Assembly (NCBI GenBank): GCA_014728295.1
Contig: WJLW01000050.1
Span: forward strand, 1 to 64,000
DNA: 64,000 bases
Direction of reading: 5' to 3'
DNA from: Chitinivibrionales bacterium
GTDB lineage: Bacteria; Fibrobacterota; Chitinivibrionia; Chitinivibrionales; WJKA01
Of the stretch, positions 37,226 to 45,507 are shown one piece after another. The translations under genes were made by a program, and so were the position numbers. The notes under the pieces are model-generated. The model saw nothing but the letters and a program-made list of their open reading frames with translations, searched no databases and had not been told where the DNA came from. Positions within the stretch are counted from its first letter, which is position 1. Every line of letters begins with the position of its first letter.

Positions 37226-39058
37226 ATGAATAATCCCAGTTCAGAAAACCTCGTTCAACCGATCAGGATATTTGACGACACGTTTTTGCCGCCCGGAAAC
37301 AAGCCGGTCGCCATGGGCAGTGGCGTTACTACCGCACTTATCGGCAAAGGCGGCATGGCCAATGTATATCAAATCTGGAACTCAGAGCTGGAGATCAGCC
37401 GTGCCGTTAAATTGATGCACCCGAACATTTCCGATGAATCGAAGCGGCACTTTCAAACTGAAATAAAAATATCCGCCGAACTCTCCCACCCCAACATCGT
37501 TGAAATCCACTCCGTCGGTAAATGGAATGATCTGCCCTACATCGAGATGGAGCTTATCGACGGCCCCACGCTCGATCAGATTGTCAGCAAAATGGGCGCA
37601 TTACCCGTTTCGGTGTGTACGGCCATCGCCATACTGGTTGCACGTGCATTGAGCTATTCACACGAAAAGGAGTATGTCATTTACGGCAAAAAATATAACG
37701 GTATAATTCACCGCGATATTAAGCCGAACAATATTATGATTTCAAAACACGGCCAGGTGAAGCTGATGGACTTCGGCATTGCCCGGCCGGTTGAGGCCTC
37801 GATATGCACCGTCGACGGCTCAATTATGGGGACCATTCAATATCTTGCACCGGAGCAACTTGACGGAAAGGAAACGGATGTACGTACGGATGTATACTCG
37901 CTGGGCACGGTCATCTACGAAGTGCTGACCGGCGTCAAAGCATTTCCGCAGATCAACATGTCAAAGCTGATGATGTGCAAGCTGAAAAATGATTACCGCC
38001 CGCTTGATGCTTTTGATTTCAGCATTCCGGTGACGTTGCGCCGACTGGTTCATCAATGCATGAATCATGAGAAATTCAAGCGCGTCCAGACCGCGCGCGA
38101 ACTGCTCGAATCGCTGGAAAAAATTCACCACAGCCTGACGCCGGACTCTGCCGAAAAAATTATGATGGAGTTCGGCCGCAGCTCAAACAGCGGAGCTAAA
38201 ACGGTGCTGAATCTGCGCAAGGGTCCGCCGGCGAAAGCTCTTTCCTACGTTGCCGGACTGGTTGCCGCACTCGCAATTGTTGCCGTCTTTTTCGTGCGGG
38301 TATCCGAAAAGCCGGCGACACAATCTGCTTCGGCTGCACCCGGCGCCGACTCGACCGCAAGCACAACCGCTTCGCAATCAGTCAAAACGCGCAACACGCC
38401 GGCCGCGATCACCAGAACAGCATCGCCGCCCGGGTCGCGCCCTGCCAAAACAGCATCGCCGGAACCGGCTGTCGCTCAGCCGTCGCCAGCGCCCCCGAAG
38501 CTTGATTTGATTGACAAACTGGAAAAAAAGCACGGCACCGGCGACCTCACCGCAATATTTGACGCCGAATACAACGAAGGCAACAATGAAACGGCAACAA
38601 GAATCTATGATAAAATGCCCGAAAGCTTGCGCAGCGTTGCACGGATTGCCGTCTATAATTTACGGGCGCTGGACAGGTCGGGCAACTATCAAAAACGCAA
38701 TGCACTGTTGGTCAAACTTGATATTGACGATGGTGAGTTTTATCTTGAACAGGCCAAACACTATTACTCGCGCGGGCGCATTCGCTCGGCGCTGAAATCA
38801 CTCGACAAATGTCATGAGACTCGCAGCCGCTATATGCCGGTTGAAAAATATCTCCTGGACGTGAAGTACCAGAAAGCCCGCTGTTACAGCAAAATTTTCG
38901 ACAAGGATATCTCTCGCGAAAATTTCGACAAAGCGCTTGACAGTTGGTCGACGCTATGGAAAGATTTACAAAGCAATCGCTCACATGCTTACTACGAAAA
39001 AGCCGTGGCCGAGCGCCAGAGGTTGCGCCGCAAACTTGAGGGAAACGCAGGTGGCTAA
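37226..39058 (+). CDS. Membrane Ser/Thr protein kinase (PknB-like) with C-terminal helical repeat domain
   Basis: The 610-residue protein starts with a Hanks-type kinase domain: G-loop GKGGMANVYQ at 40-49, catalytic Lys62 (RAVKLM), HRDIKPNN with Asp164, and MDFGIA at 181-186. A small insertion (EKEYVIYGKKYNG) precedes the HRD motif. One transmembrane helix lies near 338-357. The exported part begins with a Ser/Thr/Ala/Pro linker of about 70 residues, followed by a helical region from about 430 to the end that looks TPR-like. So the kinase is cytoplasmic and a sensor-like domain is outside the membrane. The stop codon is one base before the start of the next gene, so the two are almost certainly co-transcribed. 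The gene diverges from guaB across about 180 bases. Confidence 0.9.
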   Translation: MNNPSSENLVQPIRIFDDTFLPPGNKPVAMGSGVTTALIGKGGMANVYQIWNSELEISRAVKLMHPNISDESKRHFQTEIKISAELSHPNIVEIHSVGKWNDLPYIEMELIDGPTLDQIVSKMGALPVSVCTAIAILVARALSYSHEKEYVIYGKKYNGIIHRDIKPNNIMISKHGQVKLMDFGIARPVEASICTVDGSIMGTIQYLAPEQLDGKETDVRTDVYSLGTVIYEVLTGVKAFPQINMSKLMMCKLKNDYRPLDAFDFSIPVTLRRLVHQCMNHEKFKRVQTARELLESLEKIHHSLTPDSAEKIMMEFGRSSNSGAKTVLNLRKGPPAKALSYVAGLVAALAIVAVFFVRVSEKPATQSASAAPGADSTASTTASQSVKTRNTPAAITRTASPPGSRPAKTASPEPAVAQPSPAPPKLDLIDKLEKKHGTGDLTAIFDAEYNEGNNETATRIYDKMPESLRSVARIAVYNLRALDRSGNYQKRNALLVKLDIDDGEFYLEQAKHYYSRGRIRSALKSLDKCHETRSRYMPVEKYLLDVKYQKARCYSKIFDKDISRENFDKALDSWSTLWKDLQSNRSHAYYEKAVAERQRLRRKLEGNAGG

Positions 39059-39059
39059 T

Positions 39060-39962
39060 ATGTCCCCCCGCAGAGCAATTCCATTTCTGATGTTCTCAAT
39101 GCTGTTTATGCTTATCTATGGGGCAGCCCTCAATGCAGAGGATGCACAGGCAGAGCTTGCGCGGCTTGCAGGAAATCTGCCGCGTAAACTTGAGTCTGAC
39201 AAGAGTCCCTATCTGGTTACGGCAAATATCGTCGTTCCCATTGGCAGGAAAGTAACCATTGAAGATGGTGTTGTGATGCTGTTCAAGCCATTTACCGGTT
39301 TGCATGTCGAAGGACAATTAACCGCGGAAGGGACCAAAAAGCGACCAATCGTCTTCACCTCCGAAAACGATAAAAAATTCAATCCGAACTCGAGCATGTA
39401 CGCCAATCCGTATGACTGGGACGGTTTGATTTTCCACGAAAGCGCGATTGGCTCCAAGCTGCAAAATCCCTATGTACAATATTCTGTGTACGGCATAAAA
39501 TCCCTGTCAAAGTATATCACTGTCGAGGACGGTCTTTTTCTGGAAAACGGCCGGGCCAACCTTACCATTCTGGACTCGATTTTACCGGTGGGATCGCAAC
39601 CATTTACCTACCGCAGCACCGTTCAGGACGCGCTTAATGACGGTGTGCCGATTGATATCGTGATCAACCCGAATGCGCGCAAGCAGAGGATGGTTCTTTT
39701 GTCTAGCCTGGCCGTTATAGCCGGCGGTGGCGGTCTGGGAGCCTGGTATGCTTCGCAGTACGCAAAAGATAAGTCACGTTTTGATGAAGTTAATGATGTT
39801 GACGGGAACGTAACCGGCTCTGAGGATCCGGCGGTCAAATACATCAGCGCCGACTGGCAGGACGCTAAATCAAAAGTCGACAAAGACATTGCTTATATGG
39901 CCGGCGGTTTCGGTGCAAGTTTGCTGGGAGCAGTCGGATTTGTCTGGTCGTTTACTTTTTAG
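39060..39962 (+). CDS. Exported protein with beta-helix-like domain and two C-terminal membrane helices
   Basis: Starting at ATG 39060 (AGGTGG about 5 bases upstream, one base after the kinase stop) the product has 300 residues. It has a signal peptide (PFLMFSMLFMLIYGAALNAE). From about residue 50, strands alternate as in a right-handed beta-helix start (VTANIVVPIGRKVTIEDGV, GLHVEGQLTAEGT). Two Gly-rich hydrophobic segments near residues 218-235 and 281-299 could span the membrane. It is the partner gene of the kinase; an assembly or signalling role is inferred only from the tight coupling. No named family recognised. Confidence 0.7.
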   Translation: MSPRRAIPFLMFSMLFMLIYGAALNAEDAQAELARLAGNLPRKLESDKSPYLVTANIVVPIGRKVTIEDGVVMLFKPFTGLHVEGQLTAEGTKKRPIVFTSENDKKFNPNSSMYANPYDWDGLIFHESAIGSKLQNPYVQYSVYGIKSLSKYITVEDGLFLENGRANLTILDSILPVGSQPFTYRSTVQDALNDGVPIDIVINPNARKQRMVLLSSLAVIAGGGGLGAWYASQYAKDKSRFDEVNDVDGNVTGSEDPAVKYISADWQDAKSKVDKDIAYMAGGFGASLLGAVGFVWSFTF

Positions 39963-40194
39963 CCCGGGCCTGCCTGCGAGGCCTCGAGCATCCGGCTGCT
40001 AATGATATCTTATATTCTGAGAACTAAGGGCTTCTAATCGGGCGCAAGCGTGACCAGAATCGCCGCACTGCGTGAATCTGTTGGCCAGGCAAGCTGTTGA
40101 GCCGCCAACATCGGTACCTGCAAATTGCAGATTAAATAGTATATTAACTAAATCAGGTGACACTTGGTATTTAAGGAAGAGGCGACATTTTCTT

Positions 40195-43100
40195 TTGAGA
40201 GCGGCAAAAATTGCACACGGTATTGGGGGTATCGTCCTCATTCTCTCTTTGGGGTGCAATGAATCGCTCAATCCTTTCGATGACGCAAGCTTGGCCCGCG
40301 CCCATGTGGTGGAAAAGAGCTTTGCGAGCGATGATTCAATTCCTGTCTTTTCGACCGAATCGCTGACGGTTGTTGTGTCGCTGCGAGAATCGGTTGATTC
40401 TTTCTCCGTCATTCTGCCGGCAAACAGGCTTGATGTCGACAACGATAAAAAATATCCCGATACGGTCGTGACTTATCCGACAGCTCCAAATACTCTGCTT
40501 AACTCCGGCAACTATACGGTTCCCTTTTCATTTTTCCACAGCGGATTGCATACTCTCAAAATTATTACCCACCGATCAAACCGGGAAAGTTTCGTCTCCG
40601 ACAGCTTTGCGCTTATAGCGTATTCTCCGCTTCGGCAGGACAGCATTGCTGCATCGTTCGGACCTGCCGGCGCCAAATTGAAACTATCCACCCCGGCGCT
40701 GGCCGATGAGCCGGTGTTTTATCATTGGAGGTTCAAGAGCATACACGGGGATACGCTGATACAAAGCCTGTATTCGTCCGTTGATGCCACTCTGCTCAAT
40801 ATCCACGCAGTAAACGATACCGGTTACCTATGGGCTTCAAGCCTTGACACCTCGATAAAGTCGACTCCCGTACCATTTGTATTCACCCTAGGCGACGGAA
40901 TCGGACCGACCATAGCCTATGGTCAATCTCCAAACGGCATTTTTGTTGAAGACACAACATCTCTCATCACCACCAGCGATACGGTTTTCTATTTCCAGAC
41001 CAGAATAGCCGACATCGGTGTGGGCGTTAAAAGCAACAGTGTACTCATCAATGGGGCGCGTGTCAATGCCCCCATCAACGGCATATACACACATCAGATT
41101 GAAAATGTAAAAACACTGGCAAAAGACACTCTTTATTCGCTGCATGTGTATGCCGCCGATCTGCTCGGTAACCCCGCTCGCGATACTTTTTTTCTGAAAT
41201 GGGATGCATCCGTTCCGGTTCGCGGGGTGCCGTCGGCGTGGTTCAGAGTGTTTGCGCCACGCCGTGAAACGCCTAACGAAATAGTCACCGTGGTCGGGCA
41301 ATTGCTCAGCCCGGGCAATAACAATAAAATCAGGGCGGATATTCAGCTTACGGTCAACGGCCGGCTGGTCGACAGCTCGATTACCATCGATGAGGACACC
41401 CTGAGCGATATAATCTGGAGTTGGGATAATATCAGGCTCAGCAAAGGCGACAACACGCTCGATTTCAAAGTGAAAGATTATCTGAGCGATACGCAGATTG
41501 ATACGAGCCTTACAGTGGTCTACAACAGCTCACTTAAAGATGAAGATCCGCCGGATCTCATTTCCCTGACAATCGAAAATGAAACCCATTTCCCGTCCGG
41601 CAATCAAAGTAAAATGCGATTCTTACCAACCGAGAAATCGGTAGTCAGCGTCGACATTGCGGCCGTAGATGAAATCTCGAGAATCACTTCCGTCAAAATC
41701 GCCACAACGGATTCGGCCTATTTTCCTGAACTTGAGCGCAGCTTTCTGTGGAAAGGTCAGGTCGATCTCAACCACGGGAATAACCTTCTAACCATCACGT
41801 TGATTGACGAAAACGACAATGCAGTCAACTATACAGCATCGATTCTCCAAAATATTGTTCCCGCCATCGAATTGATTGAAAGCGTGTTCGTGGCGCATAC
41901 AAATTATACCGGCATTATTCGCGCCAGCGATCCGGACGGCAAGAACATCGATATCGTTCAGGCCAAATCGGAGAAAATTCTTCCGGAAAACCTCCCGATT
42001 GTAAAAACACGCATCTATGAGGCATTGTTGGGCTGGGAGCCACAATCCGCAGGGACATCTGTGCTGCGTGTAACCGCTGCAGATGACTACGATACAGTGA
42101 CCGGGCTATTTAGCGTACTGGTTCGGGCAAATGTCACGACCCCTTCGCATCCGGTTTCGCTCGACGCCAAGGTAATCAACGGCAATCCGGTTGCAAACGG
42201 GGATACGCTGGATTATTCGCACAGCTCATCGCTGCATACGCTGGAGGTGAAAATTGTCGATGCAGATCCGCCGTCTATTGATAGTTACCTTTTCAGACGC
42301 AATGCCGGGGGGGTGTTTACCGAGGAGTTTATTGACAGCCCGGCCACGATTCTGCTTAATTTTGATGCATCAGCGAAGAAAGGATTTGAAAACTGGTACT
42401 TTTCGATAAGCGATGAGAACGGCTCTTCGGATTCTGTGGGATTTACCATCATGTTTGACACAGCTTCACCTGTGGTGAATCCCGGCGATACGTCGAACAT
42501 CCCGCGGTTCACATTCAATCCGCAATTATTGTCACTTTCAGAGAATGTCGGTCGCTATCCGTTGCTTATCAGACTGAATCAGGATTTCGATTTCGCCTCG
42601 CACAATACGATTAGCGGCAATCTGGTTTTTTATGATCCATACGATCCCGACTCCACGAGCATGTCCTATCAAATGGAAGTATGGGATTCTACAAATAAAT
42701 CCGCGGCAATCTGGCTTCTGCTTGACAGCCTCGATGCTGCCGCCGATTCGCAAGTTATTGAGTTGGCCTATGACAGTTTGGCATCTTTCGCAGGGAGTGG
42801 ACCATCGGTGTTTGGTGATTATGCTGCATTATGGAATATGTATTCGGAATACGGGATTAATGATCAGGCGGGCGGAAGCATGTCCCTTGCTTCTGTATCC
42901 CAGTCGGGCAATGCAGATGGCGTTATCGGTTACTGCCAGCAATTTGATGGCCTGTTTAAAGGATTTACCACAAGTGGAACAGACCCGACATTTCTGGCAG
43001 GAAAAGACTATTGGTCAATATCACTCTGGATCAAGCCTGACACGGGCAGATCTAATCAGCACGTGCTTTCTAAAATGAATTATAGCACTCGCGAAGGATT

Positions 43101-43467
43101 CTTCATTCGCCTCGATCACGACACGCTCTCGCTTAACCTGGCGGAAGCCTCCTGGCAGAAAGTGGCGTCAGCCCGCGTTGTTGGCGATCAATGGAACTAT
43201 GTTGCTTTTGCATATCGGGCGGGCATGGTGTATGTCTATCTCAACGGAACTGAAGCGATAGCCGGAGCAGCTTCGAACGCCCGGATAGCTGTTGCAAGCC
43301 AATTGCTTTTCGGTTATAATTCGAGGCTTACCTCGTATTTTGCTGCCTTTAACGGGCTGATTGACGAGGTGAGAATAATTGATAGTGATCGCTCTTCAGA
43401 TTACTTCCGGTCCAACTACCTCTTTCAGCGCGCTAACAGCGTACTTGTCAGGCATCAAATTCCCTGA
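40195..43467 (+). CDS. Lipoprotein-like surface protein with Ig-like repeats, DUF2341-like and LamG domains
   Basis: I chose TTG 40195, which begins directly before a basic, hydrophobic lipoprotein-type signal (GIGGIVLILSLGC); AGGAAGAGG lies about 12 bases upstream. An ATG at 40072 is open but would place a long non-signal extension in front. The product has about 1090 residues. Several Ig-like beta domains fill the first 750 residues. Around 760-880 a segment (LPVG-type strands, MEVWDSTNKSAAIWLLLDSLDA, FGDYAALWNMYSEYG) resembles DUF2341, which is normally followed by a LamG. The C-terminal 180 residues (YCQQFDGLFKGF, YWSISLWIKPD, GQWNYVAF-type strand, FNGLIDEVRIID) are a clear LamG/concanavalin-like lectin domain. 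It ends two bases before the stop of ridA on the opposite strand. Probably a polysaccharide-binding surface protein. Confidence 0.8.
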   Translation: MRAAKIAHGIGGIVLILSLGCNESLNPFDDASLARAHVVEKSFASDDSIPVFSTESLTVVVSLRESVDSFSVILPANRLDVDNDKKYPDTVVTYPTAPNTLLNSGNYTVPFSFFHSGLHTLKIITHRSNRESFVSDSFALIAYSPLRQDSIAASFGPAGAKLKLSTPALADEPVFYHWRFKSIHGDTLIQSLYSSVDATLLNIHAVNDTGYLWASSLDTSIKSTPVPFVFTLGDGIGPTIAYGQSPNGIFVEDTTSLITTSDTVFYFQTRIADIGVGVKSNSVLINGARVNAPINGIYTHQIENVKTLAKDTLYSLHVYAADLLGNPARDTFFLKWDASVPVRGVPSAWFRVFAPRRETPNEIVTVVGQLLSPGNNNKIRADIQLTVNGRLVDSSITIDEDTLSDIIWSWDNIRLSKGDNTLDFKVKDYLSDTQIDTSLTVVYNSSLKDEDPPDLISLTIENETHFPSGNQSKMRFLPTEKSVVSVDIAAVDEISRITSVKIATTDSAYFPELERSFLWKGQVDLNHGNNLLTITLIDENDNAVNYTASILQNIVPAIELIESVFVAHTNYTGIIRASDPDGKNIDIVQAKSEKILPENLPIVKTRIYEALLGWEPQSAGTSVLRVTAADDYDTVTGLFSVLVRANVTTPSHPVSLDAKVINGNPVANGDTLDYSHSSSLHTLEVKIVDADPPSIDSYLFRRNAGGVFTEEFIDSPATILLNFDASAKKGFENWYFSISDENGSSDSVGFTIMFDTASPVVNPGDTSNIPRFTFNPQLLSLSENVGRYPLLIRLNQDFDFASHNTISGNLVFYDPYDPDSTSMSYQMEVWDSTNKSAAIWLLLDSLDAAADSQVIELAYDSLASFAGSGPSVFGDYAALWNMYSEYGINDQAGGSMSLASVSQSGNADGVIGYCQQFDGLFKGFTTSGTDPTFLAGKDYWSISLWIKPDTGRSNQHVLSKMNYSTREGFFIRLDHDTLSLNLAEASWQKVASARVVGDQWNYVAFAYRAGMVYVYLNGTEAIAGAASNARIAVASQLLFGYNSRLTSYFAAFNGLIDEVRIIDSDRSSDYFRSNYLFQRANSVLVRHQIP

Positions 43468-43854
43468 TTACCGGGGTGAGCTTTTTGTTGCCATGCTCTC
43501 TATTTCAACAAGCGCGTTGAGTGGCAGACCGGCCACCCCGATGGTTGATCGCGCCGGCTGATGATCTCCCAACTCCTGTTGGTATACCTCATTCATTTCT
43601 TCAAAATCATCCATGTGGGCGAGAAAGACGGTTGTCTTAACGATATCCTTCAACGTGAGGTCTGCCTGAGCCAGTACATTTTTGATGTGAGCAAAAACCT
43701 GGCGTGTCTGCTCTTCGATGCCGCTGCCGACCAACTCCCCGGTTTGCGGATCCAGACCGACTTGACCGGAGCAATAGACGGCTTCTTCCGTTGCAACTGC
43801 CTGCGAATACGGCCCGATTGCCGCAGGCGCCTTTTCGGTTGATATGTAGCGCAT
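43468..43854 (-). CDS. ridA: RidA family reactive-imine deaminase
   Basis: Hydrolyses 2-aminoacrylate and related reactive imines released by PLP enzymes. The 128-residue protein starts at ATG 43854 with AGGAAAA upstream. It carries YCSGQVGLDPQTGELV, the substrate-binding Arg102 in QPARSTIGV and the C-terminal VEIES with the conserved Glu residues. The Arg present supports true deaminase activity. The longer open frame to 43986 adds an implausible N-terminus. It stands alone between two plus-strand genes. Confidence 0.92.
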   Translation of the reverse strand: MRYISTEKAPAAIGPYSQAVATEEAVYCSGQVGLDPQTGELVGSGIEEQTRQVFAHIKNVLAQADLTLKDIVKTTVFLAHMDDFEEMNEVYQQELGDHQPARSTIGVAGLPLNALVEIESMATKSSPR

Positions 43855-44019
43855 AGTATTTTCCTGTCTTGTTAGGTAACGCATTGGTGTTTTTCTTAAA
43901 ATATCCCAATTTGAGCAGGATTGCAAGAACAACTTTGGCGGTATCCACCCGATTTCGATACGTGTGCTTGCAATGGAAACGGACATGCCGTACCTGCTGA
44001 TGCGAGGAATTGCTCAACC

Positions 44020-45249
44020 ATGTTTAATTTTGATCGCGCGATAACCGTATTGGCTGATTTGGGTGACACCGATGGGGCTGGGTTGTGTACCCGAAAGATT
44101 CAATCGGCAATCGATCGATGTTGTCAGGAGGGCGGCGGCACCATCCGCATTCCGCCCGGCACCTGGTACACGGGAGCGTTGACATTGCGAAGCCGGGTCA
44201 AGCTGCATATCGAAAAAGGCGCAGTTGTGAAATTCAGCACGCGCTTCGAGGATTACCTGCCGGTCGTGTTCACGCGCTTTGAAGGCATTGAATGCTACAA
44301 CTACCGTGCATTGCTCTACGCAAATGGCTGCCGTAATATTGCCATCGCCGGTGAAGGCGTCATCGACGGTCAGGGAGCGGCCTGGTGGCCGTGGAAAAAG
44401 CTGCAGCACACAGCAGCCCGCAAACTCTATGACGCCGAATATCTCGGCATACCGGTCGGCCGGCGTGCTTTTGGAACCGTGCAGGACGCGTTGCGTCCCT
44501 CCCTGCTGCAGCCGATTAATTGTACACAGGTGCTTGTCGAGGGCATCACCCTGCGCAACAGCCCGATGTGGACGCTGCATCCGGTGTATTGCCGCGATGT
44601 GGTTATCCGCAACGTCAAGGTTTACGGTGAGGGGCCGAACACCGACGGCATTAATCCCGATTCCTGTGACGGGGTGCGTATCGAGGATTGTTTCATTTCG
44701 ACCGGTGATGATTGCATCGCCATTAAATCCGGCATGAACGAAGACGGCCGGCGCGTCGGAAAACCGTGCCGCAATATCGAAGTGCGTAACTGTCGCATGC
44801 AAAACGGACATGGCGGCGTGGTCATCGGCAGCGATACATCCGGGGATATCCGTAATGTCCTGGTGCGTGATTGCACCTTCATTGGCACCTCACGCGGCAT
44901 CAGGCTGAAATCAATGCGGGGACGCGGCGGAATTGTCGAGAATATTATCTACCGCAATATCTCCATGCAGGATATAGCATACGAAGCGATCGTGCTGGAT
45001 ATGCAATATGGTTCGTCAACAGTTGAGCCGCGAACATCCGAGCCGCCGGTTTTCCGTGACATTACGCTGGAATCAATCTCTTGTCGAGGGTGCGGGCGGC
45101 GCGCCATAGATGTGCGCGGCATCGCAGAAAGCCCGATTGTCAATCTGACACTCAAAAATATCGATATTTCCAAGGCTGGACGCGACACGTCGTATGAATA
45201 CTGCGAGGGATTGATCAGGCAGAATGTTGTGGTTGACGCTGGTCGCTGA
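44020..45249 (+). CDS. Glycoside hydrolase family 28 (polygalacturonase-like)
   Basis: The 409-residue right-handed beta-helix has all GH28 signatures: NTDGINPDSC with Asp209, TGDDCIAIKSG with the Asp pair 230-231, GHGGVVIGS with His264, and RGIRLKS. The start ATG 44020 has GAGGAA about 11 bases upstream. No signal peptide is visible, so it is probably cytoplasmic or periplasmic by another route and likely acts on oligogalacturonides rather than on polymeric pectin. This makes an exo-acting oligogalacturonide hydrolase likely. No adjacent pectin transporter or uronate catabolic gene is seen. Confidence 0.88.
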   Translation: MFNFDRAITVLADLGDTDGAGLCTRKIQSAIDRCCQEGGGTIRIPPGTWYTGALTLRSRVKLHIEKGAVVKFSTRFEDYLPVVFTRFEGIECYNYRALLYANGCRNIAIAGEGVIDGQGAAWWPWKKLQHTAARKLYDAEYLGIPVGRRAFGTVQDALRPSLLQPINCTQVLVEGITLRNSPMWTLHPVYCRDVVIRNVKVYGEGPNTDGINPDSCDGVRIEDCFISTGDDCIAIKSGMNEDGRRVGKPCRNIEVRNCRMQNGHGGVVIGSDTSGDIRNVLVRDCTFIGTSRGIRLKSMRGRGGIVENIIYRNISMQDIAYEAIVLDMQYGSSTVEPRTSEPPVFRDITLESISCRGCGRRAIDVRGIAESPIVNLTLKNIDISKAGRDTSYEYCEGLIRQNVVVDAGR

Positions 45250-45337
45250 GCAAAACAGGCACTGCAGTACTATCTCATTGTCAATTGCAGATAAATAATG
45301 CCCGTTTCTTGACGCACCGCGCATTCAATACCAGGCT

Positions 45338-45472
45338 TCACACCTGTTGCGGCGGTGGCGTTTCTGCAGCACAGTCGCCAACATATTGCGCATCTCCAAA
45401 AACCAGAATTGGCAGAAATACTATCGATAACAAAAGCAACCCGACTCCAAATCCGGCTCCGTATCCTATATT
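45338..45472 (-). pseudogene. Short membrane-protein C-terminal remnant (DUF5684-like)
   Basis: On the minus strand, ending at TGA 45338-45340, a frame reads a Gly-rich hydrophobic stretch (GYGAGFGVGLLLLS, then IVFLPILVFGDAQYVG) followed by a polar Pro/Gln tail. The pattern 'GFGVGLLLL...F.PIL.FGDAQY' resembles the C-terminal end of small bacterial membrane proteins of the DUF5684 type that I recall as usually about 100 residues or longer. No start codon with a ribosome-binding site is upstream; the frame runs into uvrA. I read it as the leftover 3' end of a truncated gene. The region between the GH28 gene and uvrA would otherwise be non-coding. Confidence 0.45.
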
Positions 45473-45507
45473 ACAATCCCGATCATCCGCAGCTCTGGAA
45501 AAGCAAC

